Assembly (NCBI GenBank): GCA_029718625.1
Contig: CM056381.1
Coordinates: 53,438,157-53,502,156 of the forward strand
Direction: 5' to 3'
Length of the DNA stretch: 64,000 nucleotides
Source of the DNA: Synaphobranchus kaupii
Taxonomy: Eukaryota > Chordata > Actinopteri > Anguilliformes > Synaphobranchidae
The stretch's first letter is position 1. Every line of letters starts with the position of its first letter. The notes below the pieces were generated by a model. It was not told the DNA's origin, did no database searches, and saw nothing but the letters and a program-made list of their open reading frames with translations. Of this stretch, positions 1 through 11,402 are shown piece after piece. Made by a program: the position numbers and the translations under genes.

Positions 1-2
1 AG

Positions 3-1822
3 CTCTATGTCAAGGCGGAGAAGTGCGTGTTCCACGTCCCAACCGTGTCCTCCCTGGGGTTCGTCATTGAGGAGGGGAGGATCAAGCCCGACTCGCCAAG
101 ATCCAGGCCGTGACGACACCGGCGTGGGCGCTGTCTTATCCCAGCGCTCTTCCATGAACCACAAAACTCACTCAGGCCCAGCAAAATTATGACATGGGGG
201 GACCGCGAGCTGCTTGCGATCAGGAATGGAGGGGGCGGACAAACCATTCGTCATCCTGACTGACCACCGCAACCTCCAGTACATTCAGTCCGCCAAAAGA
301 CTGAACTCCCGTCAAGCCCGCTGGTCACTTTTTTTTACACGGTTACATTTTTCCATAACATACAGACCCGGTTCCCGTAATAATAAACCTGATACCCTCT
401 CTCGGGTATTCTCCCTGGGTGCCAGACCTGTTGTCCCGGACACCATCATTCCCCTGTCCTATGTGGTGGCTGCGGTCTCGTGGGAGATCGAGAAACCGCC
501 CAGGTAAACCTGCCTGACTCCCGCAATAACCCCGACTCCCGTCTGTTTGTCCCCGATTCCGTCCGCTCCCAGGTCCTCCAGTGGGTCCACGCCTCCCACC
601 TGTCCTGCCACCCAGGGGTCCACCAAGTTTGGAGTTTCTGGTGGCCCACGCTGATGGGGGATACCTGTGTCTACGTCCTCGCCTGTCCCGTCTGTGCCAG
701 GAGCAAGGCCTCCCACCAGCCCCCTGCCAGTCTCCTTCGCCCCCTCCCTATCCCGGGTCATCCTTGGAGCCACATTGGGGTCAATTTCGTGACCAGTCTT
801 CCCCCCTCTGAGCATAACACCGTATCCTCATGGTGGTCGACCGGTTCTCCAAGGTGGCCCACTTCGTCCCCCTGTCCAAGCTCCCCTCTGCATCCGAGAC
901 CGCGGAGCTCCTAGTGCAGCATGTGGTGAGGCTGCACGGGATCCCCATGGATGTCGTCTCAAACCGTGGACCCCAGTTCTCCTCCCAGGTGTGGAGAGCC
1001 TTCTGCCAGGCCTTAGGCATGTCCGCCAGTCTGTCGTCCGGATACCACCCCCAGACCGGACAGACTAAGCGGACAAACCAGGACCTGGGAGCTGCCCTGC
1101 GGTGCATGTCCGCCCGCAACCCCTCCTCCTGGAGCAAGTTCCTCCCCTGGGTGGAGTACGCACACAACTCCTTGAAGAGCACCGCCACCCAGATGTCCCC
1201 CTTTGTGTGCTCCTTGGGGTACCAGCCCCCCTTGTTCCTGGTCCAAGAGGAGGAGGTTGCTGTACCATCCGTCCGGGCCCACCTCCTCCATTGTCGCACG
1301 ATTTGGAGGTTGACATGCACCGCACTCCTCCGCACCTCATCCCAGAACCAATGCCTGGCGGGCCTTCACTGCACCACAGCCCCACAGTACATCCCGAGGC
1401 AACGGGTCTGGTTATCCACATCCTCCATCCCTCTCCAAGCCACCTACCGCAAGCTTCAGCGCTGTTTCATTGGCCCCTACCCCATCCTCACCGTTATCAA
1501 CCCCTCCACTGTCAAGCTTCAGCTACCCCCGGCACTCAAGGCTCACCCCGTATTCCATGTCAGTCAGGTCAAGCTCGTCGCCTCCAGCCCGCTCAGCCCT
1601 CCTGCCGAACCCCCCCCCCCCCACCTCCCCACCTCCCAGATCATAGACGACACACCCGCTTACACCGTCCGCTGTATCATGGACCTGGTGGACTGGGAGG
1701 GCTACAGCCCGGAAGAACGCAGCTGGGTCTCGTGGAGGCTCATTCTGGACCCCTCCCTCATCCGGGACTTCCACCTCAAACACCCGCTCAAATTCCAGCC
1801 TGGTGGGACGCCTGGTGGCGTC
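3..1822 (+). pseudogene. gypsy pol remnant (RT end, RNase H, integrase, chromodomain)
   Basis: Reading frames are broken, but domains follow in order. The RT thumb end ([11 protein letters not shown]) lies at 3-100. An RNase H piece follows at 214-410, with FVILTDHRNLQYI and the [12 protein letters not shown] tail. The integrase HHCC finger is at about 560-720 ([18 protein letters not shown]). The integrase core is at 830-1240 with [20 protein letters not shown] and [13 protein letters not shown] chromodomain lies at 1665-1790 with [15 protein letters not shown]. RNase H is shortened by a deletion between 110 and 210, and frame changes occur near 480, 820 and 1690. In the integrase the usual SDRGPQ is SNRGPQ, a changed residue at a catalytic aspartate. 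The product would have integrated cDNA; this copy is dead. Confidence 0.9.
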
Positions 1823-1838
1823 CCTTGAGGGGGTGTAC

Positions 1839-2449
1839 TGTTACGTCCGCCTCCTCCCTTCCAGTCCACCTCCCTCTTTGTTCTCTGTGTTTTCCCCCCT
1901 TCCTTTCATTTCCCGTCATGTTTTTGTGTTCCGTGTTGTCTACTGTGTTGTGCAGGCTGGGCGTGGTACCCCTCCGCATTACCCACTTCTCCGCTCATTT
2001 CCCCTCCAGCCAATCACTCGCCCCTCCGTTCACATTCCACACGCTCCCTCAGCAGCTCACGCTTTCCTGCATACATTCGCACGCCTTCAGCACCAATTAA
2101 GCACCAATTATTTATTCCCCGCTCTCATTGTATCACGTCGCCAGTTTGTACTCCTGTCTAGCTTGTCATGCTCTGTACCTGTGTATTTGATTGTGTCTTG
2201 TTTCCCAGCCCGCCAGCCTGCTTGCCCTGCCGCCATTGCCTGCCTCCTCTCCTGCCGCCAGTAATCTCCGGTCTGCCTGCCACCTCCCAAGCCTCTCTCC
2301 AACACCCCCCGGCATTCAGCTCTACCCTGTTCCACTCCGCACTCCCCTTCCCGCTTGTGTGTCAAAATAAAAGTGCTCCCTGGAGCTTAACCTGAGTCTG
2401 TCTCCGAGTCCTGCATTTGGGTCCACCCCCAGTTGAAGGGATCGTGATA
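1839..2449 (+). repeat. 3' LTR of the gypsy element
   Basis: The LTR begins TGTTACGTCC directly after a purine-rich tract and stop codon (about 1826-1838). It ends near 2449 at CGTGATA, a decayed form of the expected ...AACA end. A polyadenylation signal lies at 2366-2371. The block TGCATTTGGGTCCA near the 3' end recurs in other LTRs of this window. Stretches match the 5' LTR of the gypsy at 28676, such as the GCAGGCTGGGC...GGT segment. The exact 3' boundary is uncertain by a few bases. Confidence 0.8.
2366..2371 (+). promoter_or_regulatory. LTR polyadenylation signal
   Basis: AATAAA lies about 80 bases before the LTR 3' end, where the R/U5 signal of a gypsy LTR is expected. The 5' LTR at 28676-29258 has the same signal at 29173. 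Confidence 0.6.
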
Positions 2450-2810
2450 GTTCTAGCCACAAATGTATTCATCTAACTTGTAACGTTAGGCTAACTTATT
2501 ATTCAGCAATCTGCTGGTTTGATTGCTTGGGTTAAATTGTACAGAATAGTATAGACCAAGCAAGCTAATATAACTGCGTGGCATTATGTGCTTACAAATA
2601 GGCGAACGTCCGTTTTTACACACTTTGACATTGGATTAAATAGGCTAACGTTAGCCCGATGGGAAGCCTTTACATGTGGCAAGGCCAGGGGTAATGGTTG
2701 CTCTGAACTTCTGTCAGTTGGTATATGGAAGACTTCACATGCTGAACCAGTTGGACCTTTGTGTAATTTCAATGCCCTCACTTTTGGAAATTAAACGTTA
2801 GCTAGTTGTC

Positions 2811-2945
2811 TGTCAGTATGGCAAACTTGTTTTTGATATCAAGAATTATATTTTAACTAGTTATAATTTGAATTCTTGACATCAATAATTAAATTTTAAC
2901 TAGTTATAATTCAAATTCTTGATATCAAGATTTCAATTTGAACTA
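2811..2945 (+). repeat. Left arm of a DNA-transposon-like inverted repeat
   Basis: Starts TGTCAGTATGGCAA and carries alternating TTGATATCAAGAATT and AACTAGTTATAATT blocks, each nearly palindromic. The reverse complement occurs at 8720-8837, ending TTGCCATACTGTCA. The arms are 6 kb apart, and everything between them looks like later insertions or the element's interior. No matching target-site duplication is visible. Confidence 0.6.
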
Positions 2946-3632
2946 GAACCCAGAAACACTTTAAAACTGAATTTTAAACTATAGGCTATGCAGGTTACTG
3001 TCACAAAAATAATAGGCCTACATTTGCTTTGTTTTAGCTGGTAATGGCACTTTGGAATGCAGCATCTTTGTATTTCAAATAGCACAATAATGTTTTTTAT
3101 TTTTTATTTAATTACTGTAGGCTATACCCTACATTACTCTATATTTAGGTTAGCTATGACTTTCTTGGTTTTTCGTTTAAAGAAATGCCACATTTCCAGG
3201 TGGCCCAAGTCATAGGACTGTAGCCTACTAATATTATGTAGGCTATTCTAAAGTTATAATGAATAAATATTATCTTTACATGTATGAAGGCTAGGCTATC
3301 ATTTGCTTCATGTGGGGTTCAGGGTTGGCTAGGCTACTGACGTAATTCCGTAGTAAGATTGATAGGCTACCTTAGATAGCCTACTTTATCAAAACTATAA
3401 ATTTAACCAATAGGCTAACTACATTTTTAAATTTCACTTGTCATAGTAGCCTAGGGTAGTTTCAGTAACAGCCTGCCAGCGAACAACGTTATTCCTCTCA
3501 GGTTTAGCCTGCTTTTTTATTATTATTATTCAGGTTTAGCCTACTTACTCGTCAGAATTTCCCCGTTACGGGAAAAGTTAAAGGTTATGGGTCAGATCAG
3601 ATGTCGCCACGACTGAACAAAACTTTCCGTGC

Positions 3633-3725
3633 TACTGTACTTCCATGCTCCAGAGTGCGCACTCCCAAGCCTCAACTGGAGTGCGCACTTGGGTGCACGG
3701 TAGTGCGGAGCATGGAAGTATGTGG
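3633..3725. repeat. Short palindromic MITE-like stem-loop
   Basis: The outer arms ACTTCCATGCTC and GAGCATGGAAGT flank an inner pair of GAGTGCGCACT-type arms. No coding potential. Probably a small inverted-repeat transposon fragment; the family is not recognised. Confidence 0.5.
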
Positions 3726-4682
3726 TTTGAGACACAGCCAACATGTCAAATTACGCCACCAGATGGCACTTGTTATTCTTCTCTCCCATTGTTTTCTATC
3801 CAAAGGGTAAGATGTTAGTACAACTCCAATAGGCGCCGGGTTCATTTTTTTTACCAGGGGGTGCCCTAAAAATTCAGCTACAGGCAAAAAACATTAAAAA
3901 AACAAAAAAACTTATAGTTAAGCACGTAAGCATAATAGCCTATTTCTGATGTTTTGTTTCCCATATCATTCAGTTGGTTTGTTATTGCATAGGAAACACA
4001 ACCTTAAATGCTTAACGTTAACCCCGGTCCTTTCAAAATAATATTTAATTTTGCCGTATGTAGCCTATACATCACGTTTTATCCTATGTTCATATAGTTG
4101 AATGGCAATGGCAAATAGACTAGCTAAAAAATGGTTGATTGTACAATCGTGGCGCATCAACTGCAACAGCTCAAACCTTAAAGGTATACTATGTAGTTTC
4201 ATTGTAAACAACTCGTTCTTTGTTTACATTCAGATTTTCTCCCCAAAAAACATTGTATGCGTCCTTGTGGCCTAATAAACATGTTGAATGTATTTCCTAC
4301 CTCATAAGTCGTTCGCAAAGTGTTTTTTTGTTAATGTTTTGAATGTTACACTGTTGACATCCCGCCACCATTTTTAAAGCCAGAAACAGCTAAAATGGTG
4401 TAAACGTCATGAATGGGCGGTTCCTGCTCATTTGATTGACATGGCCAGGCCATGTGGGCAGGCTTCCAGGTAAACTCTTATTTTAGCTTAGGACCGAAAC
4501 ATTCCTCACGCAAATACGCGAACGTGGTCGCTTCGAACTTCGCAAACTATTTTCCTAATATGTATATTAAATATTTATTAGGTGTAACGGTACACAAAAG
4601 TCACGGTTCGGTGCGTACTTCGGTTTTGAAGTCACACTTCAGTAACAGAGTGCATAATTGCTGCATCGTGGATCGTCTAGGC

Positions 4683-5424
4683 CAGGGGTTCTCAATCCTG
4701 GTCCTGGGGGACCCCTGTGTATGCTGGCTTTCGTTGCAACCGCAGTTGCAATCCCAGAATTTTAACAAGCTGTTAATTTTTCTTAATTAGGTGCTTGTCA
4801 TGTTTGGAGGAATTATTCACCCTCTTAAGCCACATTATATCAGAAATAGCTATGGATGCCATGTAGAATAAACACCCCATGTTCACATTGTGCTATATTA
4901 TTTAAAAAAGATAAGAAAATTATTTAACAGATCCATTTAAAGACTGATTTGAATCAATAGGCTCCTAATTGGTGAAAGTGTGGACACATGGCCACTAAAA
5001 TTAACCATTTCGTAGATAATGAAGAATTCAAACACAAAGCAAATGATAACGAGCCAAACCTGCATTGTCTTAAGCTTAAAGAAAAAATTGAGTTAAACAC
5101 ATGTGTTCAACAACCTAATTAGGAGCCTATTGATTCACTTCACTCTTTCATTTGAGTGAAAATACATTATTTTGTAACCTTTTCTTATGTAATTGTTGCA
5201 ATATAGCACAATAAGCACAATGTGAACATGGGGAGTTTGTTCTACATGGCATGCATAGCTATTTCTGACATAATGTGTCTTAAGTGGGCGAATAATTCCT
5301 CCAAACATGAAAAGCACCTAATTAAGAAAAATTAACAGCTTGTTAAAATTCTGGGATTGCAACTGCGGTTGCAACGAAAACCAGCATACACAGGGGTCCC
5401 CAGGACCAGGATTGAGAACCCCTG
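4683..5424. mobile_element. hAT non-autonomous element nested in the palindromic hAT
   Basis: Flanked by the perfect 8-bp duplication GTCTAGGC (4675-4682 and 5425-5432). The ends begin CAGGGGTTCTCAATCCTGG and form inverted repeats of more than 100 bases. The interior carries a second, AT-rich palindrome around ATAGGCTCCTAATTGG. The copy at 54907-55679 belongs to the same family, although its terminal bases differ (CAGTGGTTCCC). The CAGNGGTTCTCAA start is typical of Charlie-like hAT elements. Non-coding. Confidence 0.9.
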
Positions 5425-5553
5425 GTCTAGGCAATACTCAGACTCAGATAAGCGTATCGTTTTTCATTGCTTTCAGCTGTTGTTAATTAATTGAACAGAT
5501 TGGAGTCACTCGGTAGCTTAGTTTATTTCAAATTGTTTGCAGTTAGTCCGTAG

Positions 5554-5881
5554 TTGCGGCACGGTGGTGCAGTGGTTAGCACTGTCGCCTCACAGCAAGA
5601 AGGTACCGAGTTCGAATCCCGGCCGAGGGCCTTTCTGTGTGGAGTTTGCATGTTCTCCCCGTGTCCGCGTGGGTTTCCTCCGGGTACTCCGTCCAAAGAC
5701 ATGCAGGTTAGGCTACCATAGGTATGAGTGTGTGAGTGAATGGGGTGTGTGCCCTGTGATGGATTGGCGGCCTGTGCAGGGTGTATTCCTGCCTCTCGCC
5801 CGATGCATGCTGGGATAGGCTCCCTGTGACCCTGACCAGGAATAAGTGGGTTAATGGATAATGGATGGATGGATGGATGGA
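5554..5881 (+). mobile_element. tRNA-derived V-SINE (DANA/mermaid type)
   Basis: The head shows RNA polymerase III boxes: an A box in GGTGCAGTGGTTAGCAC and a B box in GTTCGAATCCC. Next comes the conserved V-SINE core (TGTGTGGAGTTTGCATGTTC and following). The tail is an ATGGATGG microsatellite. A 10-base duplication with one mismatch (TAGTCCGTAG at 5544-5553, TAGTCTGTAG at 5882-5891) marks LINE-driven insertion. It sits inside the left arm of the palindromic hAT, so it is younger than that element. Confidence 0.9.
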
Positions 5882-6305
5882 TAGTCTGTAGCTTGCTCGC
5901 TGTAATTGGGCCAGCTACCTGTCTTTTCGTGTTGCTAATTAGAATTAGTTGAATTAAAACTCACTCTGAGGTGATGAGCTGCAAACCCGCTTAATATACA
6001 CACAGGTGAAATTGGTTCCAACTAAATTAGCAACACAAAAGACGGGTAGCTGGCCCAACTACAGCGAGCAAGCTACGGACTAACTGCAAACAATTCTAAA
6101 TAAATTAAGCTACCGAGTGACTAATCTGTTCAATTAACTAAGAACAGCTGAAAGCAATGAAAAAAGATACGCTTATCTGAGTCCGAGTGTAGCCTAGACG
6201 ATCCACGACGCAGAAATTATGCACTCTGTTACCGAAGTGTGACTTCAAAACCGAAGTATGTACCGAACCGTGACTTTTGTGTACCGTTACACCCCTAATA
6301 TTTAT

Positions 6306-7428
6306 ATATAAATATTTTCCCAAAATAAAGTTACCCTCAATTAAAACATTTTACAGACATCCAAAAACTCCCCATCCTCTTAGGAGAGGAGAGGACGTGC
6401 TGTGACCTGGCAGCACAATATATACCTGCCTGCCATCGTCTTAGGGACAGTGAGTGACAGAGATCATTATAAACCAATTTTAATTTTTTATATTTATTAT
6501 ATTCACTTTATAAGATCATATGTGTCGTTCTCATCATCATTATTATCATTTCTATTGATAATTATTATTATTTTTAATTTTACTTTATTATTTTACATTA
6601 TTGTTATTTCTAAATCCATAATCAAAGAAAAGTTCTTGTTTTCATGTATGGTTACTGTTCAATCGTTTCTAGTCTTTGCTGTTTTGTATTGTTCAGAGTT
6701 AGATGTATGCCTTCGACTGTTTTAATGCAGTATGCTTTGACAATACAGATTCAATGTCTTGTCATGCCAATAAAGCGAATTGAATTGAGTCCACGGTCAG
6801 AGAAAATATGTATGAAACGTCACCACAATGCTCGTGCTTCGTCGTGCGCGTCTGAGAAGAACACGTGATAAGCAATTTTCGGGGAGCCCTTTTCTCCTAC
6901 GTGCTCAATATCGCCATCTAGTGCTCTGAAACTACATAGCATACCTTTAATGCGCAAGCTGCCTTGGGTTGAAAAGCTTTTTTTTCTCATTCTCGTAAGC
7001 TATGACTGAGAAATAATAACGTAATTTCAATATATTTGTGCATTTGATGTGTTTTACCGAAGCAATTTAGGCTATTTTCCACATTTACCGTAGCCTACAT
7101 ATTTCATGTCTGAGACAAAGCGTCCAATAAAACAGTAGCCTACATCCGAGACAACAATAGCCTACAGTAGGCCTACAAAACAATCCGTTACAAGCACACT
7201 GACAGGTGATACAGCTGTTCTCATATCTCATCCCCCCATCTCTTCCTTGCGTCCTCCGTTGGATGGAGCTAAGGAGTGAGGAAAGGATGCAAGGAGTGAA
7301 AGTATAGTCGAATCTATTGGAATGAACCCGAGGGGTTCTAGAGCGGTGAAAATCTAGAATATCAGATTTTTGACACGTTTTCGACGTAGCCTAAATGTGT
7401 CAATTTAGCTCAGGTTTTACGAAGATAT
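6306..7428. other. Non-coding stretch with no gene seen
   Basis: AT-rich sequence with poly-pyrimidine and ATTATT runs (6480-6610). It includes the right end of the TTAA-flanked element (to 6950) and then TAGGCTA-rich sequence. No reading frame resembles a known protein. Confidence 0.5.
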
Positions 7429-8192
7429 TGTAAGGGGGAGGGGCGTGTGCGGTGCGGAGGACCAAATGTGGCTATTGGAAACAGGAAAGTTCCCACGAAT
7501 AGGAACCACAAGACGGAGAAACTCCGATAATAAGAAAGGGAAATAAAACGAGAAAATAAACGAAGCTCCCACTCTCGACAGGAGAGTAACAAATAAGGGA
7601 GACTGGAGAGAGGAGAAATAAAAGCGACCCGCGGGGAAACGGGCGAATAACTCGTAGACACGAGAGACAGAAAGACGCACATCCTCCTCTCAATAAACCG
7701 AGAGGGAAAACGAAGAAAGAAACAAAATAAACGAAAATAAGGAAAGGAAACCTCTCGCTTTCAATACGAAAGCAGGCAGAGAGAGGTGGACAGGAAACAG
7801 CCAGACTAAACTAGTAGTCGGCAGGCAGAGAAAGGAAAACCAGGGCGAAAGACTGAAAGTGCAAACGAACAAAAAGTTTCTAAAGAAAACTAATTGCACA
7901 AAAGGCAAGTCCCGCGTTACCCCAAAGGCATATGAGGCAAAGTGGTCTCCTTAAGCGCCTAGTCCTATACCATACCGGCTCTGAAAGCAAATGAATACAA
8001 TACAGCAGCGCCGAAGGGGAGGAAGCACGGAGCTTAAATAGCCGGCAGGTAACGCAAAACAGGTGAGAGTAATAATAGCCGGGCGAGATCAAAATACCGG
8101 AAAGGAAGACGGAAAATCCGATAGAGTACCTCGACGACGCCAAAGAAAAGAACGACCACAGAAATAAACGAGGGTTGCCAAAAACCATGACA
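7429..8192 (-). repeat. Solo LTR with 5-bp TSD
   Basis: A 764-bp unit begins TGTAAGGGGGAGG and ends AACCATGACA, flanked by a perfect 5-bp duplication GATAT (7424-7428 and 8193-8197). Read on the minus strand it starts TGTCATGGTTTTT, like the LTRs at 34746 and 40770, so it is placed in reverse orientation. No internal retroelement sequence adjoins it, so it is a solo LTR left by LTR-LTR recombination. Confidence 0.85.
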
Positions 8193-10072
8193 GATATAGC
8201 CTGCCTACATTCTAGCCGGTTAAAAAACTTTTTTTTAAAAACCAAGAGAGCCAGTAGTAGCCTATTCTAATGTAACTATTCTAACTCAACAAATAGCGCT
8301 TTATTGGTTGCTTGTTTCGCGTTTATTTCACATGCTTCATGTGTGCATCAAACCAGACTAAACCACCTGTGACCCGCATCAAACTATAACTTCACTCTGC
8401 AATATGATTCACTTTTCAATTTGTCCATGGGTGCCCAGGCCCCTGAGCACCCACTATGACTCCCAGAGCATGCAGCCTGTTTGCATTTTCAAGTATGTAT
8501 TTAAAAGGTATAATTATTAAGCTACTCCAAGTAGGCTTACAATTGCATGTTGCTCCACTGTCCCGAGGTTATTATAGAATTATTGCTGCCTTTATTTTTC
8601 AGGTGAAGTGGATTTTTCAGTGTTTTCCCTTCTGGTGCTTGGCCCTTTAAGAAGATAAAACAAATGTCACAGATGGAAATGAAGCTCATTAACATTAGAA
8701 CTATTGCATTCTTCATATCACTCCAAATTGAACTAGTTCAAATGTAATTCTTGATATCAAGAATTTGAATTATAACTAGTTAAAATAGAATTATATATAA
8801 AAGTATATAAAAGCTAAAACGGCTTGCCATACTGTCAGTGCATTCTGCCAATGAGCAAGTCGAATGTTAACGTTAGCTAACTCTTAAACGGGTGTAGTCA
8901 AAGTTGGATTTGTTAAAGTCACTTTATCAGTAATGTTACTTATAGAGCCTGGTCTTTTTGAGTTTTAATCCAGCTATGAATTGATCATTAACGTTACACG
9001 CACTCTGCCTGACCTCTCCTTTCGGGCAGCTGGTTTCACTCAGGGCGAAAAATGTAAAGGTGGTTTGAACATAGCTATCTAATTTGACAAAGAAGTTAAA
9101 AAAAATACGGCTTTACGATTTTGTTATGATGTATTGTAGTGATTGCGGATAATTTGGCACAGTAATTGAGAACCTACAGCGTGGTTAGCTTGTTAGCTAA
9201 TGTAGTTGGTTAATACACAAGATGGATGCCTGGCTGGGTAACGTTAGTGCAGACCTATTTTTATACAGTCTATGGTGCAGACAGAGATTTTCTCATGGCT
9301 ATGGGAAGATGGGAGACTTCATCTTTAGAATTGGGAGTCCTGTTCGGACCCCATCGCGCGTTTTAGACCAAAGATGTCTCCCCCTGGGGGAGGGTCTCTG
9401 CTCTGGTGCAGGCAGCCAAATCACAAAGTGAACGTATGATTGATCATGCGTTCACCTCATGAACCTGGCATAGAGTGCCTCTTTTCTTTGAAATTAGAAC
9501 TGCGTCGGGTCGGATCCAATCGTGTGCTTATATGTAAATAACCTCAACAGTGATTGGAGCAAACTCCAACCCCAAGCCTGCATATAGAGCTGAACAGTGA
9601 CCGCCCCTTTTATAGCGGCCCTGGTTCCGGAAGTAAATTTCCCATTAATTTTCTCCATAGACATTTCAGGAAGTCCCTAGCTACAAAGGGTTTGAAGTCA
9701 TGAACCAAGCTATCCAGCTACGAGACAAATCATGACATTATAAATAACGTTTGAGAGAAAAAAGAAAATTAGGAAAACGGAAAAAAAGGTAAATGTACAA
9801 GATTGTGTACTTAACGTTTTTTAAGAGGGAATGAACTACTCATCCCATAAAGCATTGCGAATGATGTAATCAAATCACTATCCCTTTTCAACCACTTTTT
9901 GTAATCATTTTAGGTTAATTACATTTTATCTTTAGTGCTTTCTTATATATTGTTGTGTTTTTGGATTTATTGTTGTACTTATAGTGTTTGGAAAGTTACT
10001 TCTGGAAACCAGATGTCCAGTTGGCTGTCATTCACTCAAATCTAACGTTAGGCTACGTTAGTCTTTCCAAAC
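8193..10072. other. Non-coding stretch, no gene seen
   Basis: Apart from the arm at 8720-8837, I see only unique-looking AT-rich sequence with repeated TAACGTTAG words (8864, 8985, 9239, 10039) and short decayed repeats. No supported open reading frame, RNA gene or terminal repeat. Confidence 0.5.
8720..8837 (-). repeat. Right arm of the same inverted repeat
   Basis: Inverted partner of 2811-2945, sharing the 14-base end (one mismatch), the TTGATATCAAG palindrome and the AACTAGTT block. The most economical reading is one old DNA transposon spanning 2811-8837 that later received the elements listed between. Two independent solo copies in opposite orientation are the alternative. Confidence 0.55.
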
Positions 10073-10283
10073 TTAAAGGGATAGTTCGGAATTTTGGAGA
10101 TAATGTCTCAATTACGACTTACCGATGATGTAGTTGATTGATGGAAACCATTTACAGATAATTCCATGCTGTCCCTTCTTTTGGACATACATACGTTGCT
10201 AATGCTAGCACAACTCTATGGCAACCGGTAGCATCCACTACCAAACGCACTTAAACACTCCACAGTGCACCCAAAGGAAATAA
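10073..10283 (+). mobile_element. TTAA-type MITE fragment, left part
   Basis: Starts TTAAAGGGATAGTTCGGAAT and matches 63355-63565 almost base for base, including GGCAACCGGTAGCATCCAC. The match stops at 10283, where a Tc1 element begins after TA. The rest of the element seen at 63566-64000 is missing here, so this copy was interrupted. Confidence 0.75.
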
Positions 10284-11402
10284 CTGCTGCGCATCAGCGT
10301 TGCATCGAGTCAACCAACTTCTGGCACCTAGAAACAGGTATTTCAGCCCAGGATGAACAAACTACATTCCACAGTTCCTGTGAATTTTTGGGTTTTGCTT
10401 CAGAAACTGCATTTTTAATGTCACCCCACAAGTTTTCAATGGGGTTGAGGTCGGGGGACTGAGCTGGCCACTCCATTACCTCAATCCTTTTTGTCTGGAA
10501 CCAAGATGTTGCTCGCTTACTCGTGTGTTTGGGGTCGTTGTCTTGTTGAAACACCCATTTCAGGGACATTTCCTCTTCGGCATACAGCAACATAATCTCT
10601 TCAAGTATTTTGATGTATTCAAACTGATCTATGATCCCTGGTATACGATAAATAGGCCCAACACCGTAGTATGAAAAACATCCCCATACCATGATTTTTG
10701 CACCACCATGCTTCACTGTCTTCACAGTGTACTGTGGCTTGAATTCAGTACCCGGGGGTCGTCTGACGTACTGTCAACGACTACTAGACCCGAAAAGAAC
10801 AATTTTACTCTCATCAGTCCACAGAATGTTACGCCATTTCTCTTTGGGCCAATCGATGTGTTCCTTGGCAAATTTTAACCGATTCTGCACATGCTGTTTT
10901 TTCAACAATGGTGCATTACGGGGGCTTCTTGCTGATAGCTTAGCTTTGATCAAACGTCTTCTGACTGTAACAGCACTTACAGGTAATTTTAGATCATCTT
11001 TGATCTTTCTGGAGGTGATGATTGGCTGAATCTTTGCCATTCTGACTATTCTTTGATCCGTTTTAACAGTAGTTGCTCGTTTTCTTCTGCGTGTTTCGGG
11101 TTTTTGTTGCCGTTTTAAAGCATTTGAGATCATTTTAGCTGAGCATTCTATAATTTGCTGCACTTCTTTATACGTTTTCCCCTCTCCAATCAACTTTTTA
11201 ATCAAATTACGTTGTTCCCCCGAACAATGTTTGGAATGGCCCATTTTACTTAGCAATTCAGAAGGAAATATATTTTATAACAATGTGTGAAACATCTGCT
11301 TCCCTTCTTCCTTAATAAAGGACAATTAATGACACCTGTTTTTTCACAGAATGAATGAATTCTCTAATTAAACTCCACACTGCTATTATTTTGAACACGC
11401 CC
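10284..11402 (-). mobile_element. Tc1/mariner element, partial
   Basis: The transposase pseudogene fills most of the unit. Upstream of its start, on the minus strand, lies a roughly 150-bp non-coding leader containing GTTCAAAATAATAGCAGTG and the AATTGTCC segment, as in fish Tc1-like elements. Its outer end is cut at 11402 by a solo LTR, and the opposite end has lost most of its terminal repeat, so TA duplications cannot be paired. Confidence 0.85.
10294..11244 (-). pseudogene. Tc1-like transposase (D,D34E), two nonsense codons
   Basis: One frame from the ATG at 11244 encodes the N-terminal paired-like helix-turn-helix ([17 protein letters not shown]) and a basic linker (RRRKRA). The catalytic core has LWTDESK, FQQDNDPKH and PIENLW. 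Thirty-four residues separate the second Asp from the Glu, the classic D,D34E spacing. The frame is broken by an in-frame TGA at 10774-10776 and ends at another TGA at 10294, after which CAAVI still continues in frame, so the original C-terminus was longer. The second TGA fits CGA decay at a CpG. About 316 codons remain, against about 340 in the family. Its role was cut-and-paste transposition in the nucleus. Confidence 0.92.

Larger units (their letters stand above)
1..2449 (+). mobile_element. Ty3/gypsy chromovirus-type LTR retrotransposon, 3' half
   Basis: The window opens inside the reverse transcriptase of a gypsy element. It then runs through RNase H, integrase zinc finger, integrase core and chromodomain into a 3' LTR. 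This order (RT-RH-IN-chromodomain-LTR) is that of vertebrate chromoviruses such as the Sushi group. Close relatives of each domain appear in the second gypsy at 28676-31790, so both belong to one broad lineage. The 5' part lies outside the window, so no target-site duplication can be tested. Confidence 0.9.
4579..6297. mobile_element. Palindromic hAT-type MITE with 8-bp TSD
   Basis: A perfect 8-bp duplication ATATTTAT (4571-4578 and 6298-6305) flanks termini of the form TAGGGGTGTAACGGTACAC (the left end has lost two G). The two halves are long reverse complements: 4579-4682, 5433-5553 and 5882-5950 pair with 6010-6297, leaving a loop near 5950-6010. The left arm was split by two later insertions (4683-5424 and 5554-5881), while the right arm is uninterrupted. 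An 8-bp TSD is diagnostic of hAT. No transposase is encoded. Confidence 0.85.
4178..6950. mobile_element. TTAA-flanked inverted-repeat DNA element
   Basis: The termini TTAAAGGTATACTATGTAGT (4178) and its reverse complement ending at 6950 match over 24 bases with one mismatch. Each includes an outer TTAA, the target duplicated by piggyBac-type transposons. No transposase remains, and most of the length is later insertions (4579-6297). Assignment to piggyBac rests only on the TTAA. Harbinger-type elements with TWA targets are an alternative. Confidence 0.6.

Noticed and set aside
1102..2100. Proline/histidine-rich 332-codon plus frame
   Set aside because: Out-of-frame shadow of the gypsy integrase and LTR, in C-rich sequence.
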